Notes under the pieces: generated by a model
Database searches by the model: none
What the model was told of the DNA's origin: nothing
What the model saw: only the letters and a program-made list of their open reading frames with translations
Part shown: positions 46,976-55,851 of the stretch, one piece after another
How the letters are laid out: each line of letters begins with the position of its first letter
Numbering within the stretch: the first letter of the stretch is position 1
NCBI RefSeq assembly: GCF_013393345.1
Contig: NZ_QJRF01000040.1
Span: 1-64,000 of the forward strand
Length of the DNA: 64,000 nucleotides
Source: Pseudomonas taiwanensis
GTDB lineage: Bacteria; Pseudomonadota; Gammaproteobacteria; Pseudomonadales; Pseudomonadaceae
Direction: 5' to 3'
Translations under genes and position numbers: made by a program

Positions 46976-48343
46976 TCAGTACATCTCCCCATCTGCAGCA
47001 GCTCGTAGCATAGTGCCAGCGCCCCGAAACTGCTGTTCTTCTTGCAGTTTCTTCTGTGCGTCAGTTCTCTGGATCGGTGAAAGCTGCTGCCCCACCTGGG
47101 CGGCCAGCGCCGGCGCCTCGGCCCTGCCGGCCTGCACCGCGAGCTGGCTGAAGACATAGGCGTTGACCAGGTCGGCTTGCACGCCACGGCCCTGGCTGAA
47201 CATCTGCGCCAGTGCGTAATCGGCGTTGGCATGCCCGCTACGGGCGGCGCGAAGCAGGTGATCCAGCGCCTTGTCCGGTTCGACCTCGCCGAGGAAGCCG
47301 CGCCGGTAGATCTGGCCAAGGTAATAGTCGGCGCTGGGCTCGGTGGGGGCGGCCTTGAGCAGGTGCTGCTCGGCCTTGGCCGGGTCCTGCGGCACCAGTT
47401 TGCCTTCGTAATAGAGCTTTCCGAGCAACAGTTCCGCGCGCGGCGAACCCGCTGCGCGACCGCGCTCGAGGTAATCCAGCATCTGGTCGACGTCGGCGGC
47501 TTCAGGGGCCTCGTACATTAGCCGGGCCAGGCTCACCCAGGCTTCGGGATAGGTCGGCGCGATGGGTTCCAGCAAGGCCTTGGCCGATTCCATGTCCGGC
47601 GGGCCGAGCGTTGGGTCGGTCATCACCCGCGCGACCGCGTCGAGCCGTTGGGGCGGGACCTGGCCGCTGCGGTATGCCGCTTGCAGCTTGGCGATCAGTG
47701 CCTTCTGTTTCTCCGGCTGCCCGCGCTTCTGGTAAACCGTTGCCAGTTCCACATAGCAGGCATCCTCTACCGCCAAGCGGGCCTCGCAGATACGTTCGAT
47801 ATCGTCCAGGTGCTGGTCGTAGGTCCCCTGTGCCCGGTAGAGCAGGATCTGTGCCATTTCCGCCTGTGGCTGGCCGTCGGCGCGCCACTGGCTGATCTGC
47901 TGCTGCATGTTGACCTCGGGGAAGGTCTGCGGATGCTGGACGTAGAGCACGGTCAGCGGCAGCACGGTATTGCGCTCGCCCGCGGCCATGGCGTCCTTCA
48001 GCAGGGTTTCGGCTTCGCGCTGTTCGGCTTCGGTAGAACCCGGTTTGCTGGCCAGCAGGCGCCCCAGTCGCGCGGCGGCACGGGGCGAATTGGCGGCGGC
48101 CTGGCGATAGGTGGCCTCGGCGGCACGCAGTTGCGCCGGGTCGCCGGATTGCAGCTGGATGTCGGCAAGCCCGACCTGGGCATCGACATAGCCGAGATCA
48201 GCGAGCTGCTGATAGTTCTGCAGGGCAGTGCCGGTATCGCCCCGGGCCATCGCCTCCTGGGCCAGGCGTTGGTCGGGAAGCCCGCTGCAGCCTGCCAGCC
48301 CCAGCGTGCCGAGTAGCAGCCAGATTGCGTGTGAACTAGTCAC
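46976..48343 (-). CDS. algK: alginate secretion lipoprotein AlgK
   Basis: A 455-residue outer-membrane lipoprotein. The lipobox LGLAGC follows a short hydrophobic signal (IWLLLGTLGLAGC), with Ser after the lipidated Cys. The body is TPR/Sel1 repeats (YQQLADLGYVDAQVGLADIQL, LLGKLYYEGKLVPQDPAKAEQHL, HANADYALAQMFSQGRGV). It helps AlgE reach the outer membrane and scaffolds AlgX. The start codon is GTG, with GGAGAA upstream, overlapping the end of alg44 by eight bases. Confidence 0.95.
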   Translation of the reverse strand: MTSSHAIWLLLGTLGLAGCSGLPDQRLAQEAMARGDTGTALQNYQQLADLGYVDAQVGLADIQLQSGDPAQLRAAEATYRQAAANSPRAAARLGRLLASKPGSTEAEQREAETLLKDAMAAGERNTVLPLTVLYVQHPQTFPEVNMQQQISQWRADGQPQAEMAQILLYRAQGTYDQHLDDIERICEARLAVEDACYVELATVYQKRGQPEKQKALIAKLQAAYRSGQVPPQRLDAVARVMTDPTLGPPDMESAKALLEPIAPTYPEAWVSLARLMYEAPEAADVDQMLDYLERGRAAGSPRAELLLGKLYYEGKLVPQDPAKAEQHLLKAAPTEPSADYYLGQIYRRGFLGEVEPDKALDHLLRAARSGHANADYALAQMFSQGRGVQADLVNAYVFSQLAVQAGRAEAPALAAQVGQQLSPIQRTDAQKKLQEEQQFRGAGTMLRAAADGEMY

Positions 48344-49520
48344 GGCTCAGTTCTCCAACGAGCCTGGAGGAGCGGACTTCGTCCATCAACCAGGCGAATG
48401 AGGGACCACGGCTGGCACTCACTTCCACCGGCCTGCCGACCAGGTCGTTATCCAGCGGCTCGTCAGGCTCGATGCGTACGCGGATGTCGGCGGTGAGGTC
48501 ATTGCTGCGGGTAGGGTTCAGGTTGCTGCTGGTCACCCTGCCGGTGCGTGCCTGCGTTTCCCCGGCCACCGTGAAACTGATGCGGCTGCCGGGTGCAACC
48601 GAGTTCAGCTTGGAGTAGGGGAACAGCGCCTCGACGCTGGCGACGCTGCCGCGCGGTGCGAGTTCGAAGACCACATCCCCCTTGCTGGCGTACTGCCCGT
48701 CCGCCACCAGTTGGCGTACGAGTGTGCAGTTGCAGGGGCTGGTCAGTGTTCCCTTCATCTGCTGGCGCAACAGCTCTTCGATACGCGCCGGCTGGACATT
48801 GTTGTTCAGCTGGCCCTTGAGCAATTCCAGCATCGAGGTATTGAAGGTGGCGATGGGCGCACCTTTGCTCACCATCTGGTTCTCGCCGATCAGGCTCTGC
48901 ACCACACCTTCGCGCGGCATGGTCACCTGGACGCTGGGCACGCTGACCTTGGCTGAGAGGGCGTGGGTGATGAAGTACAGCTCGTACAGGGACTTGCCGA
49001 TGAAGCCGAAGGCCGCCAAGCCGATGGCCAGCACGGCCAGGCTGAGGATCAGGGCCTTCATCCGGCCGAGCATGCCCAGGCTCTTGCGGCCCTTGTCTCC
49101 ACGGGCCGGGCTGAAATTGTTGCGCTGCAGGGTGGTCAACAACTCGCCGACGCTCACCAGCTCCCCGGAGAGGTGGGCGGTGATCAGGTGGCGCAGGGTA
49201 GTGATGTCCCGTGGATCGAGGTTGTGGAACTGGCACCCGACCCGGCCGCTGTCCGCGGCAATGGAGCGCACCTGGAACTCCACCGGCATGGTCAGGCCCA
49301 GGTTGTCGATGCTGAACACCAGCATTCCGTGCTGGTGATCACCGACCTTCAGCGTCGGTTTCACCGGCACGAAGCTGAACCCGCCGGCGGAAAGCTCCAG
49401 CAGGGGATGCTCTTCCTTCGGGCGATTCCTGAATGCGAAGCGAATCCTCGCGGGTATGCGAACCCGGGCATGCTGTCGCTGGATTTCCGATTCGTGTACG
49501 ACGTTGAGGGCTGTGTTCAT
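48336..49520 (-). CDS. alg44: c-di-GMP receptor Alg44
   Basis: A 394-residue inner-membrane protein. The N-terminal PilZ domain carries both c-di-GMP motifs: RQHARVRIP (RxxxR, ~15-20) and LELSAGGFSF. One membrane helix (MKALILSLAVLAIGLAAFGFI) is followed by a periplasmic HlyD-like part (VQVTMPREGVVQSLIGENQMVSKG). Binding of c-di-GMP activates the polymerase Alg8. It starts 27 bp after alg8 and overlaps algK. A Cys pair (SPCNC) in the periplasmic domain is notable. Confidence 0.96.
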   Translation of the reverse strand: MNTALNVVHESEIQRQHARVRIPARIRFAFRNRPKEEHPLLELSAGGFSFVPVKPTLKVGDHQHGMLVFSIDNLGLTMPVEFQVRSIAADSGRVGCQFHNLDPRDITTLRHLITAHLSGELVSVGELLTTLQRNNFSPARGDKGRKSLGMLGRMKALILSLAVLAIGLAAFGFIGKSLYELYFITHALSAKVSVPSVQVTMPREGVVQSLIGENQMVSKGAPIATFNTSMLELLKGQLNNNVQPARIEELLRQQMKGTLTSPCNCTLVRQLVADGQYASKGDVVFELAPRGSVASVEALFPYSKLNSVAPGSRISFTVAGETQARTGRVTSSNLNPTRSNDLTADIRVRIEPDEPLDNDLVGRPVEVSASRGPSFAWLMDEVRSSRLVGELSRD

Positions 49521-49547
49521 TAAGGTCTTCCTATCCCATGGGATGGT

Positions 49548-51029
49548 TCAAACCACCAGCAGCAGGGTGGCGACGAACAGACTGGCGGCCGAAAAGGTCA
49601 TGGAGCGTGATGACCAGGTGTTGAACCAGTTCTGGAAACGGCCCAGGTCGCGGTTCAGCGTGGTTTGCTGGCGCGTCCAGGACTGACGGTCGAGGTGGAA
49701 GAACACGTAGATCTTCACGACCGCGCCGACCACCTGGTTGTAATAAAGGAGCAGGGGGTAGGCAGGGCCGATGTGATGGCCGGTGACGGACAGCAGCAGG
49801 GTCAGGATGAGTCGCGTCATGCCGATCCACAGCAGGTAGATCAGCAGGTAAACGATGCTGTACTTGAGGCTGGCGATGATCGCCACCGTCAGGCCGAGCA
49901 GGCAGGTCCACATCGATATGCGCTGGTCGAGCAGCACGACACTGGCGAACCAGCCGAGTTTCCGCGGGCCGAGCGCCATCGCCCGCGAGTTCTGTCGCAG
50001 GTTGTTGCCGTACCAGCGGAACATCAGTTTGCGGGTGGACTTGAAGAAGCTTTTTTCCGGCGGGTGCTCGACCGTGTTGATGGCGGCATCTGGCACATAG
50101 AAGGTCTCGTAGCCCAGCCGCATCAGACTGAACCAGCTGGACTTGTCGTCGCCGGTGAGGAAGCGGAAGCGTCCCAGGCGCCAGTGTTCGAGGTGATCAT
50201 TCTCGACATCGGCAATGAACTCGGGATTGGTCACCACGGAGGCGCGGAACGCCGACATCCGCCCGGTCATGGTCAACACGCGCCGGGACAGGGCCATCGA
50301 GCACATATTGAGATGGCGCTGGGCGAAGCGCAGCTTGTGCCACTGGCTCATGAAGTAGCCGCCGCGGACCTCGCAGAATTCGTTGGTGGTGAGCCCGCCG
50401 ACCTTGGGGAACAGGCGGAAGTACGGCACGGTCTTGGCGAATACGCCGGGTTCGAGGACGCTGTCACCGTCCACCACCATCACCACCGCCTCATCGTCCG
50501 GCAGGTGCCGGGAAATGGCGCGGAAGCCATTGGCGAGGCCATCACGCTTGCCGGTGCCGGCGATGCGTACGAAGTGCAGATTGACGGTGCTTGGCGGCGC
50601 GTAGTGGGTCCAGAGGCTGCGAATCAGCATCTCGTCCGACAGTTCGACGATGGAACAGATCAGGGTCGTCGGATGGCCATAGGCGATGGCTTCCTCGATG
50701 ACGGAGCGGTAGACCTGGGCGGTGGTGAGGGCATCGATGCGGAAACTGGTGACCAGCACGCACACGTGTGGCGGGCTGTCGTTGGCCATGAGCCGTTTCG
50801 CCTGGTGCCGGTAGCGCGGAAAGAAAACGTAGAGGAACAAGGTTCCGCGCACGAAATGCACGAACCCCATGGAGTAACGCCAGATGCCGACAGCCCCGAG
50901 CAGCAGGACGAAGTCCCGGGAAAGGGGGTCGAACAGGGTTTGCGGAACGGCCAGGGCAAGACCCATTAGAAGGCTGAGGTAAAACAGCCAGCCTGCGGTA
51001 TTGATGAAACCCTGTGTAAGCCTCTCCAT
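49548..51029 (-). CDS. alg8: alginate polymerase Alg8 (GT2 glycosyltransferase)
   Basis: A 493-residue inner-membrane family-2 glycosyltransferase. It uses GDP-mannuronate to extend poly-mannuronate. Seen: an N-terminal membrane pair ([15 protein letters not shown]), cytoplasmic catalytic domain with [14 protein letters not shown] (DxD), [17 protein letters not shown] and the LRQNSR segment in the QxxRW position, then C-terminal helices ([19 protein letters not shown]). I chose the ATG at 51029, which gives the usual length, over a TTG ten codons upstream. It is separated from algD by 206 bp. Confidence 0.96.
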   Translation of the reverse strand: MERLTQGFINTAGWLFYLSLLMGLALAVPQTLFDPLSRDFVLLLGAVGIWRYSMGFVHFVRGTLFLYVFFPRYRHQAKRLMANDSPPHVCVLVTSFRIDALTTAQVYRSVIEEAIAYGHPTTLICSIVELSDEMLIRSLWTHYAPPSTVNLHFVRIAGTGKRDGLANGFRAISRHLPDDEAVVMVVDGDSVLEPGVFAKTVPYFRLFPKVGGLTTNEFCEVRGGYFMSQWHKLRFAQRHLNMCSMALSRRVLTMTGRMSAFRASVVTNPEFIADVENDHLEHWRLGRFRFLTGDDKSSWFSLMRLGYETFYVPDAAINTVEHPPEKSFFKSTRKLMFRWYGNNLRQNSRAMALGPRKLGWFASVVLLDQRISMWTCLLGLTVAIIASLKYSIVYLLIYLLWIGMTRLILTLLLSVTGHHIGPAYPLLLYYNQVVGAVVKIYVFFHLDRQSWTRQQTTLNRDLGRFQNWFNTWSSRSMTFSAASLFVATLLLVV

Positions 51030-51235
51030 TTGTCCGTGTCCATGAGCGGGTTCAGACAAGGCGAACGATCGCGTCGCCTACGGGTTCTGGCCTCCGCACT
51101 GTTCAACCGGTCGACTGCGATCTGCAGGCGCGGCACCGGGTGTTGCGGTCCACCTCGGCGCTGCCAGCAGATCCGAATACGTCGACGGGGCGGTGCACAG
51201 GCATGGCCAGCTGCGTGCACCGCCGCGTCATGTCA
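51030..51235 (-). promoter_or_regulatory. algD-alg8 intergenic region with a 10-bp hairpin
   Basis: 206 bp without a gene. GGCGGTGCAC / GTGCACCGCC form a perfect 10-bp stem with a 16-nt loop (51189-51198, 51215-51224), starting 12 bases after the algD stop. No T-tract follows, so partial termination or RNA processing is more likely than complete stop. Confidence 0.55.
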
Positions 51236-52546
51236 TCACCAACAGATGCCTTCGCTGCTTTCGTTGCTGGTGTGCTCCATGAAGCCCACCAGATCGACGA
51301 TGTTCTTGCCCTCGGGAACGTTCTGGGCAAGGGTGCGGAAGCGTTCATCGCCATTGCCGAGCACGATGATCTGCGCGTGCTCGATGACCCGGTCCAGGTC
51401 GCTGTCGAGCAACGAGGACACGTGCGGGATTTTCGACTCGATGTAGTCCTTGTTCGCCCCGTGGACCCGTGCGTACTCGACATTGGAGTCATAGATGCGC
51501 AAGTCGAAGCCCTTGCCGATCAACATTTCGGCGAGCTCCACCAACGGGCTTTCGCGCAGGTCATCGGTGCCCGCCTTGAAACTCAGGCCGAGCAGGGCGA
51601 CCTTGCGCTTGTCGTGGGCGGCGATCAGGTCGAAGGCATGCCGCACCTGCACGCCATTGCTGTGCATCAGTGCGCCAATGAGTGGCGACTCGAGGTCCAG
51701 TTGCCCTGCGCGGTAGGAGAGGGCGCGCACGTCCTTGGGCAGGCAGGAGCCGCCGAAGGCGAAGCCCGGACGCATGTAGTACCTGGAAAGGTTGAGTCGC
51801 TGGTCCCGGCAGACCACGTCCATCACTTCACGGCCGTCGACCCCCACCGCCTTGGCGATGTTGCCGATCTCATTGGCGAAGGTGACCTTGGTCGCATGCC
51901 AGACATTGCAGGTGTACTTGATCAGTTCCGCGACATCGATGCTCTTGCGCACGATGGGGGCGTCGAGCTCTTTGTAGAGGGACTCCAGCACGTCGCCGGA
52001 ATGGCGGTCCAGCTCACCGATCACCGTCATTGGCGGGAAGTTGTAATCCTGGATCGCAGTGCTTTCCCGGAGGAACTCGGGGTTGACCGCAATACCGAAA
52101 TCAACCCCGGCCTGCTTGCCCGAGCAGTCTTCGATGATCGGGATGACCACATTCCTGACCGTTCCGGGCAACACGGTGCTGCGCACCACTATCGTGTGGA
52201 ACTCGGCCTTGTCGCGGATGGCGAAACCGATTTCGCGGCAGACGCCTTCGATGTAATTGAGCGACAGATCGCCATTCTTCTTGCTGGGCGTGCCAACGCA
52301 GATGAGGGAGACGTCACTGGAGGAAACTGCTTCGAATACGTCGACGGTGCCGCGCAAATTACCGTTCTGGGTGCCCTGTTGCAGAAGTTCTTGCAGCCCC
52401 GGCTCGACGATGGGTGACTTTCCCTGGTTGATCAACTCCACTTTTGCGGAAGAAACATCTACACCTATTACTTGATGGCCCCGTGATGCCAAACAGCCGG
52501 CACAAACCGCCCCTACATACCCGAGTCCAAAAATGCTCAGTCGCAT
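51236..52546 (-). CDS. algD: GDP-mannose 6-dehydrogenase AlgD
   Basis: A 436-residue NAD-dependent enzyme that commits GDP-mannose to GDP-mannuronate, the first gene of the alginate operon. Seen: N-terminal Rossmann FGLGYVGAVCAGCLASRGHQVIGVD, the catalytic Cys in FGGSCLPKDVRAL, conserved GTPSKKNGDLSLNYI and VNPEFLRESTAIQDY. An excellent ribosome binding site (AAGGAGAAGAGGAA) precedes the ATG. It is transcribed from an AlgU-like promoter about 250 bp upstream through a long untranslated leader. Confidence 0.98.
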   Translation of the reverse strand: MRLSIFGLGYVGAVCAGCLASRGHQVIGVDVSSAKVELINQGKSPIVEPGLQELLQQGTQNGNLRGTVDVFEAVSSSDVSLICVGTPSKKNGDLSLNYIEGVCREIGFAIRDKAEFHTIVVRSTVLPGTVRNVVIPIIEDCSGKQAGVDFGIAVNPEFLRESTAIQDYNFPPMTVIGELDRHSGDVLESLYKELDAPIVRKSIDVAELIKYTCNVWHATKVTFANEIGNIAKAVGVDGREVMDVVCRDQRLNLSRYYMRPGFAFGGSCLPKDVRALSYRAGQLDLESPLIGALMHSNGVQVRHAFDLIAAHDKRKVALLGLSFKAGTDDLRESPLVELAEMLIGKGFDLRIYDSNVEYARVHGANKDYIESKIPHVSSLLDSDLDRVIEHAQIIVLGNGDERFRTLAQNVPEGKNIVDLVGFMEHTSNESSEGICW

Positions 52547-52795
52547 TTCCTCTTCTCCTTGTTCTACTTGTCATTGAAATCAAGCATCTGGCGCCGAACA
52601 AAGTTCAAATAAAAGTCTACCCGGCGCACGTATCTGTCAGTTCATGCGCGCAATATTTTCAAACTGATCAGCAAGGTAAGTAACAGGGTCGCGAAGTGAG
52701 CTTCCGCCATATTACTTATTGCTCTTGTTGTCGCTCTTTTGGTGAACGCGTAAGGCATTTTCTCCTTAGGGTGAGGGCGGGTCGAATTATAGATG

Positions 52796-52823
52796 TGTGA
52801 GTGACGCCAGAGCGGCAAAGTTC
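52796..52823 (-). promoter_or_regulatory. AlgU (sigma-22)-type promoter of algD
   Basis: On the minus strand GAACTT (52823-52818) is followed after 17 bp by TCACA (52800-52796). The AlgU/RpoE consensus is GAACTT-N16/17-TCnnA. Transcription would start near 52788 and give a leader of about 240 nt. A second GAACTT at 52601-52606 lacks a matching -10. Confidence 0.72.
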
Positions 52824-53076
52824 AGGCCGCGTGTCGTCGTTCTTAAAACAAATCGCTATCGTCTCTAGTGCCGCAAGAAAGGAACGGCAGCGCCCCAAAA
52901 ACCGAAGGATTCCAGGGTTTTAGTGGGTGATTACTGGGGCGGCGGCGCCATGGAAATATTATTGGCAGCAAGTGCGATAAATTCTTTTGGCGCCATTATT
53001 CAAGCGACTTCCCGGTCGCTTCGGTATCAAGCTGCGTTTTATATGTTGGCTGCGGGTGAATAGGAGCCTTTTTTGC

Positions 53077-53102
53077 AAGTTGTATCTTTTTCGATACAAC
53101 TT
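53077..53102. other. perfect hairpin AAGTTGTATC / GATACAACTT
   Basis: Ten-bp arms with a 6-nt loop in the far-upstream part of the algD region, 30 bp behind the stop of the AraC-type gene. Neither strand has a following T-tract, so it may be a weak terminator of the AraC gene or a dyad operator. Confidence 0.5.
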
Positions 53103-53132
53103 GAAGTACTCCGAAATAGTTCCAGAAATCTT

Positions 53133-54149
53133 TTAAACGGTTGTGCGCCGTTGGACTAGAAGCTCGCGTCGACGAGCGCTGGGTGTCACGTCGAACCAGC
53201 GGCGGCAGGCACGGTTGAACACGCTCTGTTCGCTGTAACCGAGCATGCCGGCGATCTGTGACAGGGGAATATCGCGCTCCGTCAGGTAGAAGTCGGCGCG
53301 TTCTCGACGGATTTCCTCCACCAGGTCCTCGAATCGGTGACCCAGTTCGGCCAGTTGCCGCTGCAGCGTGCGCTCATGCAGGCCGAGTTGCTCGGCCACC
53401 AGGGGAAGGCGGCACTGCTGGGTTGGCAGCAAGCGAAGCACCAGTCGGCGGACATGTTCCAGCAGATCCGATGAACCCAGCAGATGCACCTGGCTGAGGT
53501 ACTGCACAAGGGCGCGGTGCAGCGCCGGATCATGCTTCTCGATGCGCTGGGCCAGCTGACGCTCGGTCACCACCAGTGCATTGCAGGGTTGGCCGAGATA
53601 GGCCTCGCAACCGAAGTAACGCCGGTAGCGTGCCAGCGGCAGTGAACTGCTGCCGGAGAGCTGCACCGCCCGGGCGCTGAAGCTCGGTCCGCAGAGCAGC
53701 TTCATGGTGCTGTGCGCAACGCCCATGGCCAGTTCCACCATTTGCCGCTGCGGGCCGCGCATGCGCAGCTCGATGACCAGGCGCGGCGCATCCGGCTCGC
53801 TGCGGTCCAGGTCGAGGTGGATGCCGGAGCTGTGGTAGCCGATGAAACGAATGATCTCCCCCAGGGCATGGCCAACCGTCACGGCGTTGCGGGCAATCAG
53901 CGCAATCGGACCGAGCACGACGAGGCTCTGGTATTCGGCCATGCGCAGGCCGAAGTCAGGGCAGTCCAGCGTCTCGGCCGAGTACTCCAGCAGATCGATG
54001 AGGGATCGGAAGGGCACCCGGGCATCCTCGTCGTCGAGCAGTTCCGGACGGATGCGGAAACGCGAGAGGAGGAGGGCAGGGTCATGTCCGAGCTGGCTGA
54101 CGAGTTCACGAAAGCCGCCGAACGAGGTGGTTCTAATGAAGGGTTCCAT
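53133..54149 (-). CDS. AraC-family regulator with Arabinose_bd-type N-domain
   Basis: A 338-residue regulator of the type seen with OruR/OxyR-like catabolic controllers. The N-terminal domain (GFRELVSQLGHDPALLLSRF, VPFRSLIDLLEYSAETLDCPDFGLRMAEYQ) matches the arabinose-binding-like family. The C-terminal AraC domain has CRLPLVAEQLGLHERTLQRQL and IPLSQIAGMLGYSEQSVFNRACRRW. I chose the ATG at 54149; a TTG five codons earlier is less likely. It is divergent from the GMC dehydrogenase / alkyl sulfatase genes and is their probable regulator. Confidence 0.9.
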   Translation of the reverse strand: MEPFIRTTSFGGFRELVSQLGHDPALLLSRFRIRPELLDDEDARVPFRSLIDLLEYSAETLDCPDFGLRMAEYQSLVVLGPIALIARNAVTVGHALGEIIRFIGYHSSGIHLDLDRSEPDAPRLVIELRMRGPQRQMVELAMGVAHSTMKLLCGPSFSARAVQLSGSSSLPLARYRRYFGCEAYLGQPCNALVVTERQLAQRIEKHDPALHRALVQYLSQVHLLGSSDLLEHVRRLVLRLLPTQQCRLPLVAEQLGLHERTLQRQLAELGHRFEDLVEEIRRERADFYLTERDIPLSQIAGMLGYSEQSVFNRACRRWFDVTPSARRRELLVQRRTTV

Positions 54150-54244
54150 GTCGCCCAAGATCAATTAAGTGTCATGAAAGATCAATCCTTATCTGGCCGA
54201 AGCGTCGAAAAATCCAATGGCTACTCCCCACTTCGGAGCAAACC

Positions 54245-55831
54245 ATGGAGTTCGACTACATCATCGTCGGTGCCGGCTCGGCCGGCTGCGTGCTGGCCAA
54301 TCGTCTGAGTGCCGACCCCAGCGTTTCCGTGTGCTTGCTCGAAGCCGGCCCACGTGACTGGTCGCCGCTGATCCATGCGCCGGCCGGCGTCGCCGCCATC
54401 CTGCCCACCCGCCACGTCAACTGGGCATTCGATACCGTGCCGCAACCGGGCCTGGGCAATCGCCGTGGCTACCAGCCACGGGGCAAGGTGCTCGGCGGCA
54501 GCAGTTCGATCAACGGCATGATCTACATCCGTGGCCATCACAGCGACTACGACGAATGGGCCGCCCTCGGCAATGACGGCTGGTCCTTTGCCGAGGTGCT
54601 CCCGTACTTCCGCAAGAGCCAACTGCACCACCGCGGCGCAAGCGATTTCCATGGCGGGGAGGGTGAGCTCTACGTCGGCCAGGTCGAGGCCCATGCCGCC
54701 ACCCAGGCCTTCATCGAAGCCGGGCAGAAAGCCGGGCATCGCTACAACGCTGACTTCAATGGCGCCGAGCAGGAAGGCATCGGCCAGTACGACGTGACCA
54801 TCCGCGATGGCCGCCGCTGGAGCACCGCTACGGCCTTCCTCAAACCCATCCGCGACCAGCGCAGCAATCTCACCGTACTGACCGGCGCCCATGCCGAGCG
54901 CATCCTGCTGAAGGGCAAGCAGGCAACTGGCGTGCAGGTCCGCGTCAAAGGCAGCTCACTGTCGCTGAAGGCCCGCCGGGAGGTGCTGCTCAGCACCGGC
55001 GCGTTCGGCAGTCCACAACTGCTGATGCTCTCGGGTATCGGCCCGGAATCCGAACTCAAGCCCCTGGGCATTGCCGTACAACACGAAATGCCCGGCGTGG
55101 GGCAGAACCTGCAGGATCACCCCGACGTGGTCCTCGGCTACCAGAGCACCGACAACTCCCTGATGGGCTATTCCCTGGGCGGCAGCCTGAAGATGGGTTC
55201 GGCCCTGGCCCAGTACCTCGCGCGCAGGCGCGGTCCGCTGGCCAGCAACTTCGCCGAAGGCGGTGGCTTCCTCAAGACGCGCGAGGACCTGATCCGGCCG
55301 GACATCCAGTTGCACTCGGTGGTGAGCCTGCTGGACGACCACAACCGCAAGATGCACTGGGGCCACGGCTTCAGCTGCCACGTCTGTGTGCTGCGGCCCA
55401 AGAGCATCGGCAGCGTCGGCCTGCAATCGGCCGACCCGGCAGCCCCGCCGCGCATCGATCCGAATTTCCTCGGCGACGACGATGACGTGCAGACCCTGCT
55501 CAAGGGCTATCGCATGGCCCGCGAGATCGTTGCCCAGGCGCCCATGGCGCGTTTCGGCCTCAGGGACAAGTTCAGCGACGGCCTGCACAGCGACGAGCAA
55601 CTGATCGACCTGCTGCGCCGCCGCACCGACTCCATCTATCACCCCGTGGGCACCTGCCGCATGGGTAATGACGAGCATGCGGTGGTGGATAGCCAGTTGC
55701 GTGTGCGGGGCATCCAGGGCCTGCGGGTCGTGGACGCTTCGATCATGCCGACCCTGGTCGGCGGCAACACCAATGCACCCACCATCATGATCGCCGAGCG
55801 CGCGGCGGAATGGATCGCGCGTCCCCAATAA
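54245..55831 (+). CDS. GMC-family alcohol dehydrogenase (AlkJ/choline-dehydrogenase-like)
   Basis: A 528-residue FAD enzyme of the GMC family. The dinucleotide fold DYIIVGAGSAGCVLANRL and GMC signature 1 (GKVLGGSSSINGMIYIRG) and 2 (STGAFGSPQLLMLSGIGP) are complete. The catalytic His is in YHPVGTCRMG and the second His/Asn position is VGGNTNAPT. It oxidises an alcohol to aldehyde, feeding the respiratory quinone pool. It starts the rightward series; the sulfatase follows after 20 bp, so the fatty alcohol released by that enzyme is the likely substrate. PEG or choline-type alcohols remain possible. Confidence 0.92.
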   Translation: MEFDYIIVGAGSAGCVLANRLSADPSVSVCLLEAGPRDWSPLIHAPAGVAAILPTRHVNWAFDTVPQPGLGNRRGYQPRGKVLGGSSSINGMIYIRGHHSDYDEWAALGNDGWSFAEVLPYFRKSQLHHRGASDFHGGEGELYVGQVEAHAATQAFIEAGQKAGHRYNADFNGAEQEGIGQYDVTIRDGRRWSTATAFLKPIRDQRSNLTVLTGAHAERILLKGKQATGVQVRVKGSSLSLKARREVLLSTGAFGSPQLLMLSGIGPESELKPLGIAVQHEMPGVGQNLQDHPDVVLGYQSTDNSLMGYSLGGSLKMGSALAQYLARRRGPLASNFAEGGGFLKTREDLIRPDIQLHSVVSLLDDHNRKMHWGHGFSCHVCVLRPKSIGSVGLQSADPAAPPRIDPNFLGDDDDVQTLLKGYRMAREIVAQAPMARFGLRDKFSDGLHSDEQLIDLLRRRTDSIYHPVGTCRMGNDEHAVVDSQLRVRGIQGLRVVDASIMPTLVGGNTNAPTIMIAERAAEWIARPQ

Positions 55832-55851
55832 CAACAACGAGGAAGCATTTC

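Larger units (their letters stand above)
52547..53132. other. algD upstream regulatory region
   Basis: 586 bp between algD and the AraC regulator gene, clearly AT-richer than the genes around it. It contains the AlgU-like promoter (52796-52823) and, farther upstream, a perfect 10-bp hairpin (53077-53102). A long control region is known for P. aeruginosa algD, where AlgR, AlgB and AmrZ bind; I did not find a convincing AlgR box here. Confidence 0.6.

Noticed and set aside
52584-52606. Second GAACTT close to the algD start as an alternative AlgU promoter
   Set aside because: At 16-17 bp spacing the downstream bases do not give a TCnnA -10; the site at 52796-52823 fits better.
52716-52898. 60-codon frame in the algD upstream region
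   Set aside because: It crosses the AlgU-type promoter, has no ribosome binding site, and a small protein there is not supported.
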